A DNA stretch of 64,000 nt, taken from assembly GCA_003218975.1 (NCBI GenBank), contig QHPD01000100.1, positions 22,675 to 86,674 on the forward strand. The letters are read 5' to 3'. The position numbers and the translations under genes were made by a program. This stretch comes from Verrucomicrobiota bacterium. GTDB lineage: Bacteria; Verrucomicrobiota; Verrucomicrobiia; Chthoniobacterales; UBA10450. The notes under the pieces were generated by a model, which saw only the letters and a program-made list of their open reading frames with translations, made no database searches and was not told the DNA's origin. Positions 33,531 to 41,185 of this stretch are shown one piece after another (position 1 is the stretch's first letter; each line of letters opens with the position of its first letter).

Positions 33531-34229
33531 TCAGTAGTTTTTTCCTTTTGCGACGGAGCGCGTCTGCAAGGCGACTGGATGATTAACCCCGAAAGTCTTC
33601 TGGGCTGCTCTGGCGCGGACGAAGCGCCCGTACGCGGCATTCTCGACGTACGGATCGCGGTCGCCCACGACCGGGCCCCAGCGGAGATGTCCAAAATGCT
33701 CCCAGCACTCGAGAAGGATCCCACGATTGAAGGGCTGTCCCTTGGCGGTGGCAACGACGCAATTGTTCTCGCGCCACGTGCCAGGGTAGGATTCGCCCCA
33801 GTGTAGTTCCAAGCTGGTCAATTTCAGTGAATCGAGCGCGATGAGCAGGTCTTCCGCCCATTGGTAACAGTACCCACGTTTCTTGAAGCCATGATAAACA
33901 AGGAAATTATTGAAGATCGACGTGCCGAACATGCGGTATTGTCCCCTCAACTGGCTGACTGTGGCGTAAGCGCATTCCGCCAGCAGCTTTGCTTCCTCGC
34001 ATTTTACTTTCGGCGAAAGCGCTGCGAGTCGGTTGGCCAGCGCTTCCGCGTTGTCTAAATCGCCGCGCGGCACCTCAAATGATGTCGAAGGCGTTCGGCG
34101 TTGCTGATCAGCACTCGCAATGTCAACCAAACACACAAGTATCGCAATAGCCGCGGCAACACGGGCAAGCAATTGGTGCTGCCTCGGCCGCATCGTGTGG
34201 GCATTTAGCGCATCTCCATTAGGTCGCAT
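33531..34229 (-). CDS. Exported protein with transglutaminase-like (BTLCP) features
   Basis: 232 residues; an ATG at residue 13 gives the better signal peptide (LLARVAAAIAILVCLVDIAS). The soluble part has KKRGYCYQWAEDLLIALDSL, ELHWGESYPGTWRENNCVVA and LECWEHFGHLRWG. The order Cys, then a strand with a polar residue, then W resembles bacterial transglutaminase-like cysteine proteinases, but the usual His before the AVLVV-type strand reads Asn (NNCVVAT), so activity is doubtful. Fold assignment is inference; otherwise hypothetical. Divergent from the M29 aminopeptidase gene by about 117 bases. Confidence 0.65.
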   Translation of the reverse strand: MRPNGDALNAHTMRPRQHQLLARVAAAIAILVCLVDIASADQQRRTPSTSFEVPRGDLDNAEALANRLAALSPKVKCEEAKLLAECAYATVSQLRGQYRMFGTSIFNNFLVYHGFKKRGYCYQWAEDLLIALDSLKLTSLELHWGESYPGTWRENNCVVATAKGQPFNRGILLECWEHFGHLRWGPVVGDRDPYVENAAYGRFVRARAAQKTFGVNHPVALQTRSVAKGKNY

Positions 34230-34346
34230 TTTGGTTTTACTTTACCTCTTCGCGCAAGCTTTGCCGTTTGTATGTATGCTACCGAATTGAATGACAAGAC
34301 GGTTTGATTACAGCAAATTTGCGCGTCACACTGAACGCTTCCGCAA

Positions 34347-35366
34347 ATGCCTGACCGAGCTTATCTTCATCCGATTGATCCCCAGTTAGTCCCGGGTGCG
34401 CGTAACGCGATTGATGTCTGCCTTCGGCTGCAACCCGAGGAGCGCATTACAATTATCACCGACTCCGCCACCCGAGAAATCGTCGCCGCATTACAAAAAG
34501 AAGTGGAGCGCATTGGCTCCGAGTACAGTTTGTTCGTGCTCGAGCATCATGCGCGCCGGCCGTTAAAGTATATGCCGGTAATCATCCTCGATGATCTGGA
34601 GTGCTCGCAGGTGTCAATCTTTGCCGCACAAACTCAGCCGGGCGAACTCGGCGCACGCACGGAGATGACGGCCGTGGTGAACCATCATCGCATCCGCCAC
34701 GCGCATATGGTGAATATCAATCGCGAAATCATGCTGGAAGGTATGCGGGCTGACTTTGTTAAGGTGGATCAGCTAAGTCAGCGTTTGGTCGAACGCGCGC
34801 GCCAGGCCGAGCACATCGCCTGCCGGACGCCGCATGGCACTGAATTTGAAGCGGAGTTCTCGCCGACGCTGAAGTGGGTCAAAACCAGCGGGATCATCAC
34901 GCGCGATAAATGGGGTAACCTCCCCGGCGGCGAAATTTTCACAGCGCCCATGAACACCAATGGCACATTCGTCGTGGACGGCGTAGTGGGCGATTATTTG
35001 TGCGAACGCTTTGGCGATCTGCAATACGCTCCGCTTACAATCGAAGTGGAAAATAATCGCATCCGCTCGTTGCGCTCTGATAACAAGGATTTGCGCGACG
35101 AGTTCCGCGCTTACACCAGCACGGATGAGAACAGCGATCGCGTCGGTGAATTTGCCATTGGCACCAACACGGCATGCACCCGCGTGATCGGCCATATTTT
35201 GCAAGACGAAAAAATTCCCGGCGTCCACATCGCTTTCGGTCATCCCTACGCCGAACACACGGGCGCAAACTGGGTTTCAAAGACGCACATCGACTGCGTC
35301 GGCCGCGACTTCGACATCTGGTTCGACGGCGAACAGGTGATGGAACAGGGAAAGTTCCTAGTGTAA
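34347..35366 (+). CDS. M29-family metalloaminopeptidase
   Basis: 339 residues. Thermophilic-aminopeptidase (M29/AMPS) features: NLPGGEIFTAPMNTNGTFVV with the metal-binding Glu, DRVGEFAIGTN with the second Glu, HIAFGHPYAEHTGANW and SKTHIDCVGRDFDIWFDG, which hold the His/Tyr/His/Asp metal-site residues. It removes N-terminal residues from peptides with a co-catalytic metal pair. The first 130 residues form the N-terminal domain (VCLRLQPEERITIITDS). No signal peptide, so cytosolic. A small gene follows after 11 bases. Confidence 0.9.
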   Translation: MPDRAYLHPIDPQLVPGARNAIDVCLRLQPEERITIITDSATREIVAALQKEVERIGSEYSLFVLEHHARRPLKYMPVIILDDLECSQVSIFAAQTQPGELGARTEMTAVVNHHRIRHAHMVNINREIMLEGMRADFVKVDQLSQRLVERARQAEHIACRTPHGTEFEAEFSPTLKWVKTSGIITRDKWGNLPGGEIFTAPMNTNGTFVVDGVVGDYLCERFGDLQYAPLTIEVENNRIRSLRSDNKDLRDEFRAYTSTDENSDRVGEFAIGTNTACTRVIGHILQDEKIPGVHIAFGHPYAEHTGANWVSKTHIDCVGRDFDIWFDGEQVMEQGKFLV

Positions 35367-35377
35367 TATTTCTGTCG

Positions 35378-35596
35378 ATGATTGCTGATGTCCGCAAGCA
35401 CCTCGACCGCGTTCCGTTCGTGCCACTTATAATCCGCACGTCAGACGGGCACGAGTACTCCGTACCGACGGTTGACCACACCAAGATCTCTCCACGAGGC
35501 CATCGTGTGGTAGTGTTTACCGAGGAGGACGCCACTGCCGTCCTCGGGCCGCTTCACAGCAACAGCATAATCGACCAACAGCTGGACGGCGAATAG
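35378..35596 (+). CDS. Small conserved-looking protein of unknown function
   Basis: 72 residues from ATG 35378: IADVRKHLDRVPFVPLIIRT, SDGHEYSVPTVDHTKISPRG, then HRVVVFTEEDATAVLGPLHS. The predicted mostly beta fold with a HEYxVPTxDH core looks like a small family seen as hypothetical proteins in related genomes. It lies between the M29 peptidase and the ATP-grasp-like gene with gaps of 11 and 20 bases, so probably one transcript. No function can be assigned. Confidence 0.65.
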   Translation: MIADVRKHLDRVPFVPLIIRTSDGHEYSVPTVDHTKISPRGHRVVVFTEEDATAVLGPLHSNSIIDQQLDGE

Positions 35597-35616
35597 CAGG
35601 CTACCGGATCATCACG

Positions 35617-36843
35617 GTGGATCCAAAACTTCGCGCCGCTTTTAACATCGATTTTACTTCGGGAAAATACGACGCACTGCTGCGTTGTATAAACGAAACC
35701 GAAAAATGGCCGGCAGATTTTCGGATTTCGGAAACCCCGATTTTTTTGACGCGCGAATTTACCAATGACGTAGTCCGCACAGCAGACGAGATTGTCGATC
35801 TTACCCGGACACCGCAATTTGCAAAGCACGCGGCATCGGCAGTTCCGAAAGCCCTTGAGGTGCCTAACGAATCGCGGCATCCCAATTTTTTCGTGGTCGA
35901 TTTCGCAATTTGCGCCGAGGATGACCGGCTCGTCCCGCGATTGATTGAGTTGCAAGCGTTCCCGAGCTTGTTTGGGTTTCAATTGTTATTGCTTGGTTGC
36001 ATCCGAAAGGCGTATCCCGCGATTCCACGCAATTGGACCTCCTCATTTGGCGGAATCAAAGACGAGGCATATCTCGATCTTCTGCGCCGGACGATCCTTG
36101 CCGAATCTGATCCAGAAAACGTCGTGTTGCTCGAGGTCGAGCCGGAGAAACAGAAAACGCGGGTCGATTTCGCGGCCACGCAAACACTGCTGGGTGTCCG
36201 CCCGGTTTGCGTGACGAAAATCAAGAAGCGCGGCCGCCAATTATTTTACGATCGCGACGGGCACGAAGTCCGGATCGAGCGGATTTACAATCGCGTCATT
36301 TTCGACGAGCTGATTCGCCGGCCCGATCTGAATCTGCCGTTTCGCTTCCAGGACGATCTCGATGTGAAATGGGTCGGTCATCCCAACTGGTATTTCCGGA
36401 TCAGTAAACATTCGCTGCCTTTTCTGAAGACGGAACACACCTGTCCGGCATTTTTCGCCGACGACTTTCCTGCCTTCGCCGAGGCTACGGCGGGCAGGCC
36501 CGCCGCTGAGAAGATCGACAATTACGTTTTGAAGCCGCTGTACTCATTCGCAGGCCACGGCGTAGATATGGAACCGACCCACGAGAAAATCGCCGCCTTG
36601 CAAAATCCGCACGAATGGATTTTGCAGAGAAAAATCGATTATGCGCCGTTCGTGCCGACGGTCGATGGTCAGAAATCGAAGGCCGAGATTCGGATGATGT
36701 TTGTTTGGCCGGAGACAGATTCTGATCCCACGCTCGTCAACAATCTTGTCCGGATGAGTCAGGGCAAAATGATGGGCGTCGATTTCAACATCGATAAAAC
36801 ATGGGTCGGCGCCAGTATCGCGCTCCATGCAGGTGATTCTTAG
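35617..36843 (+). CDS. ATP-grasp-like protein, possibly circularly permuted
   Basis: 408 residues from a GTG. The segment FVVDFAICAEDDRLVPRLIE followed by LQAFPSLFGFQ resembles the ExN metal site of ATP-grasp enzymes but comes early, whereas a nucleotide-lysine loop (YVLKPLYSFAGHGVDMEP) and the strand WILQRKIDYAP come late. That order fits circularly permuted ATP-grasp proteins. The whole is long enough for a complete domain. An in-frame 30-bp hairpin at 36469-36498 encodes PAFAEATAGRPA just before the lysine loop. Assignment is inference; the substrate is unknown. Its 3' end overlaps the convergent next gene by four bases. Confidence 0.6.
   Translation: MDPKLRAAFNIDFTSGKYDALLRCINETEKWPADFRISETPIFLTREFTNDVVRTADEIVDLTRTPQFAKHAASAVPKALEVPNESRHPNFFVVDFAICAEDDRLVPRLIELQAFPSLFGFQLLLLGCIRKAYPAIPRNWTSSFGGIKDEAYLDLLRRTILAESDPENVVLLEVEPEKQKTRVDFAATQTLLGVRPVCVTKIKKRGRQLFYDRDGHEVRIERIYNRVIFDELIRRPDLNLPFRFQDDLDVKWVGHPNWYFRISKHSLPFLKTEHTCPAFFADDFPAFAEATAGRPAAEKIDNYVLKPLYSFAGHGVDMEPTHEKIAALQNPHEWILQRKIDYAPFVPTVDGQKSKAEIRMMFVWPETDSDPTLVNNLVRMSQGKMMGVDFNIDKTWVGASIALHAGDS
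36469..36498. repeat. 30-bp hairpin in frame within the ATP-grasp-like gene
   Basis: The arms CCTGCC and GGCAGG enclose CGCCG-aggcta-CGGCG, an 11-bp stem with a TT bulge. The frame encodes AFAEATAGRPA, a peptide that interrupts an otherwise Glu/Lys-rich loop. The word CTTCGCCGAGGCTACGGCG is that of a common dispersed palindrome, here tolerated in a coding region. Confidence 0.7.
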
Positions 36844-37388
36844 TATTTCGTAATTGCGAAGGACACAATCACGGCACCATAGACGAAGGCGATCGCGTGC
36901 AGGAAACGCCAGCGAAAAACGCCCCGCGTGCTCCAGTTGATCTGATCGCGAAGAACATAAGGGACCGCCACCCAAAATAATCCGGCGACGATCAGCAAAT
37001 AAGCGAAAACCGTCACGAGCAACCGGCCGGCTTCATAGCGAAGGAAAGCTGCATCCAGCAGCGGCTCGGCTGCGAGCAAGCAAAGAATGCCAAGCGCGCG
37101 CACCGCCAGAAACTCCTCGACGAAACGAAGCGTAAGCACGTAACCGATCGGCAACGCGATGAGAAGCGGCCGACGAAATGCCGAGAATTCGCCCATCTCA
37201 ATTGTCGCCAGCAGCCAAAACGTCCAGACAAGAGCGATGCTGAGCAGAACCACTCCAGCAACATGAGAACGCGGAAACTTTTGCGCTACGCCCGCGAGAC
37301 CCGGTTTCACGAGTCCAGGCAAACTGATCAAAATGAGGAATGCTCCTGAGATAATTCCAGCAGTTTGTAAGGAGAGATGGTAAATCAC
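36840..37388 (-). CDS. Polytopic membrane protein of unknown function
   Basis: 182 residues with about six hydrophobic helices (LSLQTAGIISGAFLILISLP, GVVLLSIALVWTFWLLATIE, LIALPIGYVLTLRF, ALGILCLLAAEPLL, LLVTVFAYLLIVAGLFWVAV and the C-terminal FVYGAVIVSFAITKY). It is convergent with the ATP-grasp-like gene with a four-base overlap. No family recognised. Confidence 0.75.
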   Translation of the reverse strand: MIYHLSLQTAGIISGAFLILISLPGLVKPGLAGVAQKFPRSHVAGVVLLSIALVWTFWLLATIEMGEFSAFRRPLLIALPIGYVLTLRFVEEFLAVRALGILCLLAAEPLLDAAFLRYEAGRLLVTVFAYLLIVAGLFWVAVPYVLRDQINWSTRGVFRWRFLHAIAFVYGAVIVSFAITKY

Positions 37389-37394
37389 TGGTGG

Positions 37395-37442
37395 CGCAAG
37401 TTTTCAACTTGCGATTGAGCCGACGCAACTTAAAAAGTTGCG
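37395..37442. terminator. Two adjacent hairpins between the membrane-protein gene and miaB
   Basis: The stem CGCAAGTT / AACTTGCG with a TTC loop (37395-37413) is followed by CGCAACTT / AAGTTGCG with an AAA loop (37424-37442), the second reaching into the miaB stop region. Both are perfect 8-bp stems of similar design, which is more like a repeat pair than a single terminator, though they could stop transcription of miaB on the reverse strand. Confidence 0.45.
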
Positions 37443-38833
37443 CGACCTTTCAGAACCGGCGTGCCATACAAGCTGAATCCATTGGCCTGCTCGATTCGGA
37501 CGTTGACTAGTTCTCCAATCACCTTCCCGTCGCCTTGAAATACGATAATTTTGTTGGTGCGCGTTCGCCCCATCAATCGCGCCGGATTCGTCTTGCTCAG
37601 GCCTTCGCAAAGAACTTCCACATCGCGCCCGATCAGCCTTTCGCCAGCGCGGCGCGCCGATTCATTCACGATCCGAAGCAAATCGTGATTGCGCTCTTCT
37701 TTGACTCGCTCGTCGATTTGCTCCGGCATCTCTGCCGCTGGCGTGCCGCGCCGCGGCGAATAACGGAAGACAAACGCGTTGTCGAACTGGATCTGCTCGA
37801 CCAAGTTGCGCGTTTGCTTGTGATCGTCTTCGGTTTCGCCTGGGAACCCGACGATGATGTCCGTTGTGATCGCGGTCCCGTCGCGCGCCTGCCGAATTCG
37901 CTCGACAAGATCGACATATTTCTCCGCCGTGTATGCGCGATGCATCGCTTTGAGGATCTTGTTGGAGCCGGATTGCAGCGGGAGATGAACGTGCTCGGCA
38001 AGCTTTGGCAGACGCGAGATCGCGTCGATTAAATCGTCGCGAAAACCGATTGGGTGCGGCGATGTGAAGCGCAATCGTTCGAGACCATCGATCGCATGCA
38101 CGGCTTCGAGCAGCTGCACAAACGGAGATTTCTTGTCGATTTTCGGAAGCTCGTGGCGGCCATAAAGATTCACGATTTGCCCGAGTAAAGTGACTTCTTT
38201 CACCCCGCGCGCGACGAGATCACGTACCTCGCGCACGATTTCGTTAATGGAACGGCTGCGCTCCGCGCCACGCGTCTGCGGCACGATGCAAAATGTGCAG
38301 TGCATGTTGCATCCCTGCATGACGGAAACGAATGCCCTCGCCTGCCTGGGCAGGAGTTCTTGGTCACGGATCGTGGATTGCGAACCAACCTCTTCACCGA
38401 CATCGACAATCGAAAAGCGTGGATCATCGATTCTGCTGTAGCCCGGATCGCTGGTCCCGGCTGAGTGCGTCGCTTTTTTCGCTACTAACTCATCTACGTA
38501 ATCCGCGACACGATGGAATTTCTGTGTGCCAACAACAAGATCGACGTGCGGCAAATTCTTTAGTAGCGATTCGCCGCCCGCCTGGGCCATGCAGCCTAGG
38601 AACCCGAACACCACATGCGGCCGCTCTTTGGCTAGGCGACCAAGCATTCCCATTTTACCCAGCGCCTTTTGATCAGCCATGTCGCGCACGCTGCACGTGT
38701 TCAACAGCACAACGTCGGCTTCGATCTCGTGTGCGGCCCGCTCGTAGCCTCGCGCCATGAGCGAATGCGCGACCTGTTCCGAGTCGCGCTCGTTCATCTG
38801 GCAACCATAGGTCTTGATAAAAAACTTCGGCAT
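37430..38833 (-). CDS. miaB: tRNA-2-methylthio-N6-dimethylallyladenosine synthase MiaB
   Basis: 467 residues from ATG 38833 (MPKFFIKTYGCQMNERDSEQ), which fits the family start better than an ATG 42 bases upstream. It methylthiolates A37 of tRNAs read by UNN codons, using radical SAM chemistry. The N-terminal UPF0004 domain holds the auxiliary-cluster cysteines (YGCQMN, LLNTCSVRD, FGFLGCMAQ). The radical SAM motif is GCNMHCTFCIVPQTRG. A TRAM domain closes the protein (GRDVEVLCEGLSK to VNVRIEQANGFSLYG). All motif cysteines are present. Confidence 0.96.
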   Translation of the reverse strand: MPKFFIKTYGCQMNERDSEQVAHSLMARGYERAAHEIEADVVLLNTCSVRDMADQKALGKMGMLGRLAKERPHVVFGFLGCMAQAGGESLLKNLPHVDLVVGTQKFHRVADYVDELVAKKATHSAGTSDPGYSRIDDPRFSIVDVGEEVGSQSTIRDQELLPRQARAFVSVMQGCNMHCTFCIVPQTRGAERSRSINEIVREVRDLVARGVKEVTLLGQIVNLYGRHELPKIDKKSPFVQLLEAVHAIDGLERLRFTSPHPIGFRDDLIDAISRLPKLAEHVHLPLQSGSNKILKAMHRAYTAEKYVDLVERIRQARDGTAITTDIIVGFPGETEDDHKQTRNLVEQIQFDNAFVFRYSPRRGTPAAEMPEQIDERVKEERNHDLLRIVNESARRAGERLIGRDVEVLCEGLSKTNPARLMGRTRTNKIIVFQGDGKVIGELVNVRIEQANGFSLYGTPVLKGRATF

Positions 38834-38875
38834 GAGCGAGCGAAAATAATACACGGACAGGTCGCCTTCGTCCAA

Positions 38876-38960
38876 GACACGACACGAATTTCACGAACTC
38901 ACAGATTGACGAACGCAAGACACTAATTTCAGGAATTCGCACGAATTAACTCAGACAACA
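38876..38960. repeat. Repeat of CACGAATT words upstream of miaB
   Basis: The segment contains ACACGAATTTCACGAACTCA and then AGACACTAATTTCAGGAATTCGCACGAATT. The word family (CACGAATT and its complement) recurs as clear inverted repeats at 45132-45225 and 52128-52200. Here only one orientation is well preserved, so it may be a half element. Confidence 0.5.
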
Positions 38961-39016
38961 GTCAATCTCTATGAGATGGGATTGCGCGGGCCAGACTGGT
39001 GCGCTAGCCTTTAGCC

Positions 39017-39202
39017 ATGAGCACGGTTGCGGAAATCGAAGCTGCGATTTCCCGGCTCCCATTACAGCAAGCTGCGGAGGTAAGCGAGTGGCTGGAACAG
39101 TGGCTGGAGGATCAGCGGGAGTTGTCGCCCGAATTCGTCGCTTCCATCGAACGCGGCAAGGCCGACATCTCCGCGGGGCGTGCGCGTCTCGTTCGTCCGT
39201 GA
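39017..39202 (+). CDS. Small antitoxin-like protein, apparently without a toxin
   Basis: 61 residues: TVAEIEAAISRLPLQQAAEV, SEWLEQWLEDQRELSPEFVA and an Arg-rich end. The pattern AIxxLPxxxxxEVxxWLxxx matches short addiction-module antitoxins of the putative RelB/Phd-like type found across bacteria. The next 290 bases contain no recognisable RelE/ParE-type toxin on the same strand; a 49-codon frame right after it (from 39206) resembles no family. It is called an orphan antitoxin, with the family link inferred from the N-terminal pattern only. Confidence 0.55.
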   Translation: MSTVAEIEAAISRLPLQQAAEVSEWLEQWLEDQRELSPEFVASIERGKADISAGRARLVRP

Positions 39203-39492
39203 GCCATGCCCGGCGCGCGTAGAGAATCAGTAGTGCAACTCCGCTTTAAGATCGACAATCGCTTCGTGATCGCGAGGGCAGTTGAAAACTGCAATACATT
39301 GGGACGCCCATTTGCAGAACGGCTCATGTTTAGATCTATGCGGGGTTATGGTTGAGCCGCGTTCGCTGAAGTACGGCGTGCCGGGTAGTTGATCCGCCTT
39401 CGCCCGGCTTCCATTTCCGCTAACGCTACGACGTGACAAGTCGGCGTGACAGGTTGTTGAGAGTGTGGGATGTCGCCTGAGCGGCACCAGTT

Positions 39493-39825
39493 TCATTCGC
39501 GCGGTTCGCGCCGAAACAATCGAAGCAGATGCCTTGCGCCGTGGGTAACGTAAAGAATCCGGATGCTGGCGGTTTCGACACGATAGAACACTAGGTAATT
39601 CGGAAAATCGCTTACCGGGAACATTCGCAACCCTTGCAGTTTGCGGTTTCGCGTGGGATACGGCGCGCCGGAATCAGGATGCCGGGCTAATTCCTGGAAA
39701 GTTCGTTCCATTGCATCGAGGACACGTTCCGCGGCAGCGGGGTCGCGGTCGGCGATGAAGGCATAAATGTCAGGGAGATCCTGCTCTATGACCGCGGAAT
39801 GCCGATCAATCCGCGCTTCAGCCAC
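39493..39825 (-). CDS. parE: ParE/RelE-type toxin
   Basis: 110 residues from GTG 39825. AVIEQDLPDIYAFIADRDPA, ERVLDAMERTFQELARHPDS, LQGLRMFPVSDFPNYLVFYR and IRILYVTHGARHLLRLFRR match the ParE/RelE fold: two N-terminal helices then a beta sheet. ParE toxins poison DNA gyrase, but RelE-like mRNA interferase activity cannot be excluded. It overlaps its antitoxin by eight bases. Confidence 0.88.
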   Translation of the reverse strand: MAEARIDRHSAVIEQDLPDIYAFIADRDPAAAERVLDAMERTFQELARHPDSGAPYPTRNRKLQGLRMFPVSDFPNYLVFYRVETASIRILYVTHGARHLLRLFRREPRE

Positions 39826-40048
39826 GGTCTTGCGCCGCTTCGCGCACGCGTTGCTTCCAGTCCACCTCGAGCGGCTCGAATGGTCCCTCCAGGCGTGCTT
39901 CCAGCACCGGCTCCAACTCCGCCCGCTCGCAATCCGCCTGCACGAGCGCCAGCAGGTAGTCTTCCTTGGAACGAAAGCCCGCGGCATTCGCTCGCGTCTC
40001 CAATGACGCGTTGAGCGCGGCTGGCAGCGAAATGGTGACCTGGCTCAT
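39818..40048 (-). CDS. parD: ParD-like antitoxin
   Basis: 76 residues. SQVTISLPAALNASLETRAN is the ribbon-helix-helix N-terminus that binds operator DNA, and the C-terminal half (LEPVLEARLEGPFEPLEVDW) would wrap the toxin. The start of the toxin gene lies within its last codons. Such pairs autoregulate through the antitoxin, so an operator probably lies upstream near 40050-40110, but no palindrome was proved there. Confidence 0.82.
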   Translation of the reverse strand: MSQVTISLPAALNASLETRANAAGFRSKEDYLLALVQADCERAELEPVLEARLEGPFEPLEVDWKQRVREAAQDRG

Positions 40049-40121
40049 ATAACAAAGATTCGATCAGCGACGATGCTTGCGCAAGATGGAACTGCACCAC
40101 ATCGACAGCTGCGACGCTGGT

Positions 40122-40168
40122 GCAAGCTTCCAGCTTGTATCCCAGCCATTCGCGAGCTGGAAGCTTGC
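40122..40168. repeat. Long perfect stem upstream of mtnP
   Basis: A perfect 14-bp inverted repeat, GCAAGCTTCCAGCT / AGCTGGAAGCTTGC, with a 19-base loop, lies 35 bases before the mtnP start. No T-tract follows. It may be a dispersed repeat or a leader hairpin. Confidence 0.5.
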
Positions 40169-40203
40169 GCTACTTTTTCTTTCAGTTTTAATCGCGAGCG
40201 AAG

Positions 40204-41079
40204 ATGAATTCAGACACACCAGCAATTGGAATTATCGGCGGTAGTGGTCTCTACCAAATGGAGGAATTACGCGACGCGGCTGAACACAAGGTCGGGACGC
40301 CATTCGGAGCACCATCGGATAAACTTGTCGGCGGCAAGGTGAGCGGGCGTCAGGTTTATTTTTTGCCGCGACACGGCCGTGGCCATCGAATTCTGCCGCA
40401 TGAAATAAATCACCGTGCCAATATTTACGCGCTTCGCTCGCTTAATGTCCGCTGGATCATCTCAGTGGCGGCAGTGGGCAGCTTGCAGGAAAAATATGCG
40501 CCGCGAGACGTGGTATTGCCCTCGCAGTTCTATGATCGTACCAGCCAGCGCGCGGCCCATACATTTTTTGGCGAGGGCATTGCCGCGCATATCGCCTTCG
40601 CTGAGCCGATCAGCACGAAACTGCGTAATCTTCTCGCGGAATCAGCGAGATCTCTGGGCATTACGGTACACAATGGCGGCACCTACGTGAACATGGACGG
40701 TCCTGCGTTTTCCACGCGCGCCGAATCGGAACTGAATCGTCGGAACGGCTTCGACGTGATCGCGATGACCAATCTTCCGGAGGCGAAACTGGCGCGCGAG
40801 GCGGAGATTGCGTTCGCGACGATGGCGATGATCACTGATTACGATTGTTGGAAGGTGGAGGAGGAACCTGTCTCGGCACAGATCGTCCTCAGTCATTTAA
40901 TGGCAAATGCGGAGACGGCGAAGAAAGTGATTGTGGACGTGATCCCGCGAATACCGACGGAGCCGAACTGGCCGGAACACTTCGCGTTGGACACAGCTCT
41001 GGTCACTGACCGGAAGTTTTGGCCGGAAGCTACGGTAGAAAAGCTGAAACCGATCTTGGGACGGTTTCTGGCTGAATGA
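40204..41079 (+). CDS. mtnP: S-methyl-5'-thioadenosine phosphorylase
   Basis: 291 residues. It splits methylthioadenosine, a by-product of polyamine synthesis, into adenine and methylthioribose 1-phosphate for methionine salvage. IGIIGGSGLYQMEELRD carries the phosphate-binding Gly/Ser, LPRHGRGHRILPHEINHRAN the substrate region, NMDGPAFSTRAESELNRR and MTNLPEAKLAREAEIAFATM the base and ribose pocket. Length fits the MtnP subgroup of PNP phosphorylases. It is transcribed towards the AONS gene. Confidence 0.95.
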   Translation: MNSDTPAIGIIGGSGLYQMEELRDAAEHKVGTPFGAPSDKLVGGKVSGRQVYFLPRHGRGHRILPHEINHRANIYALRSLNVRWIISVAAVGSLQEKYAPRDVVLPSQFYDRTSQRAAHTFFGEGIAAHIAFAEPISTKLRNLLAESARSLGITVHNGGTYVNMDGPAFSTRAESELNRRNGFDVIAMTNLPEAKLAREAEIAFATMAMITDYDCWKVEEEPVSAQIVLSHLMANAETAKKVIVDVIPRIPTEPNWPEHFALDTALVTDRKFWPEATVEKLKPILGRFLAE

Positions 41080-41185
41080 CAAATGACGAAGGAACCATGA
41101 AATCCGAATGACAAAAAGATGCGCGGGGAGACCTTCGTCATTCAGGCATTCGGATTTGTTTCGTCATTCGTGCTTCGTCATTTTC
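41080..41185. repeat. Inverted repeat of ATGACGAA words between mtnP and the AONS gene
   Basis: The left arm has AAATGACGAAGGAACCATGA and AATCCGAATGAC. The right arm holds CCTTCGTCATTCAGGCATTC and GGATTTGTTTCGTCATTCG then CTTCGTCATTTT, the reverse complement of the same words. It covers the whole gap between two convergent genes and enters the last codons of the AONS gene. The same family occurs at 57141-57195 and 57648-57710. Confidence 0.7.

Noticed and set aside
39206..39355. A 49-codon frame after the orphan antitoxin as its toxin
   Set aside because: No similarity to RelE, ParE, PIN or other toxin patterns could be seen, so it is not listed as a gene.
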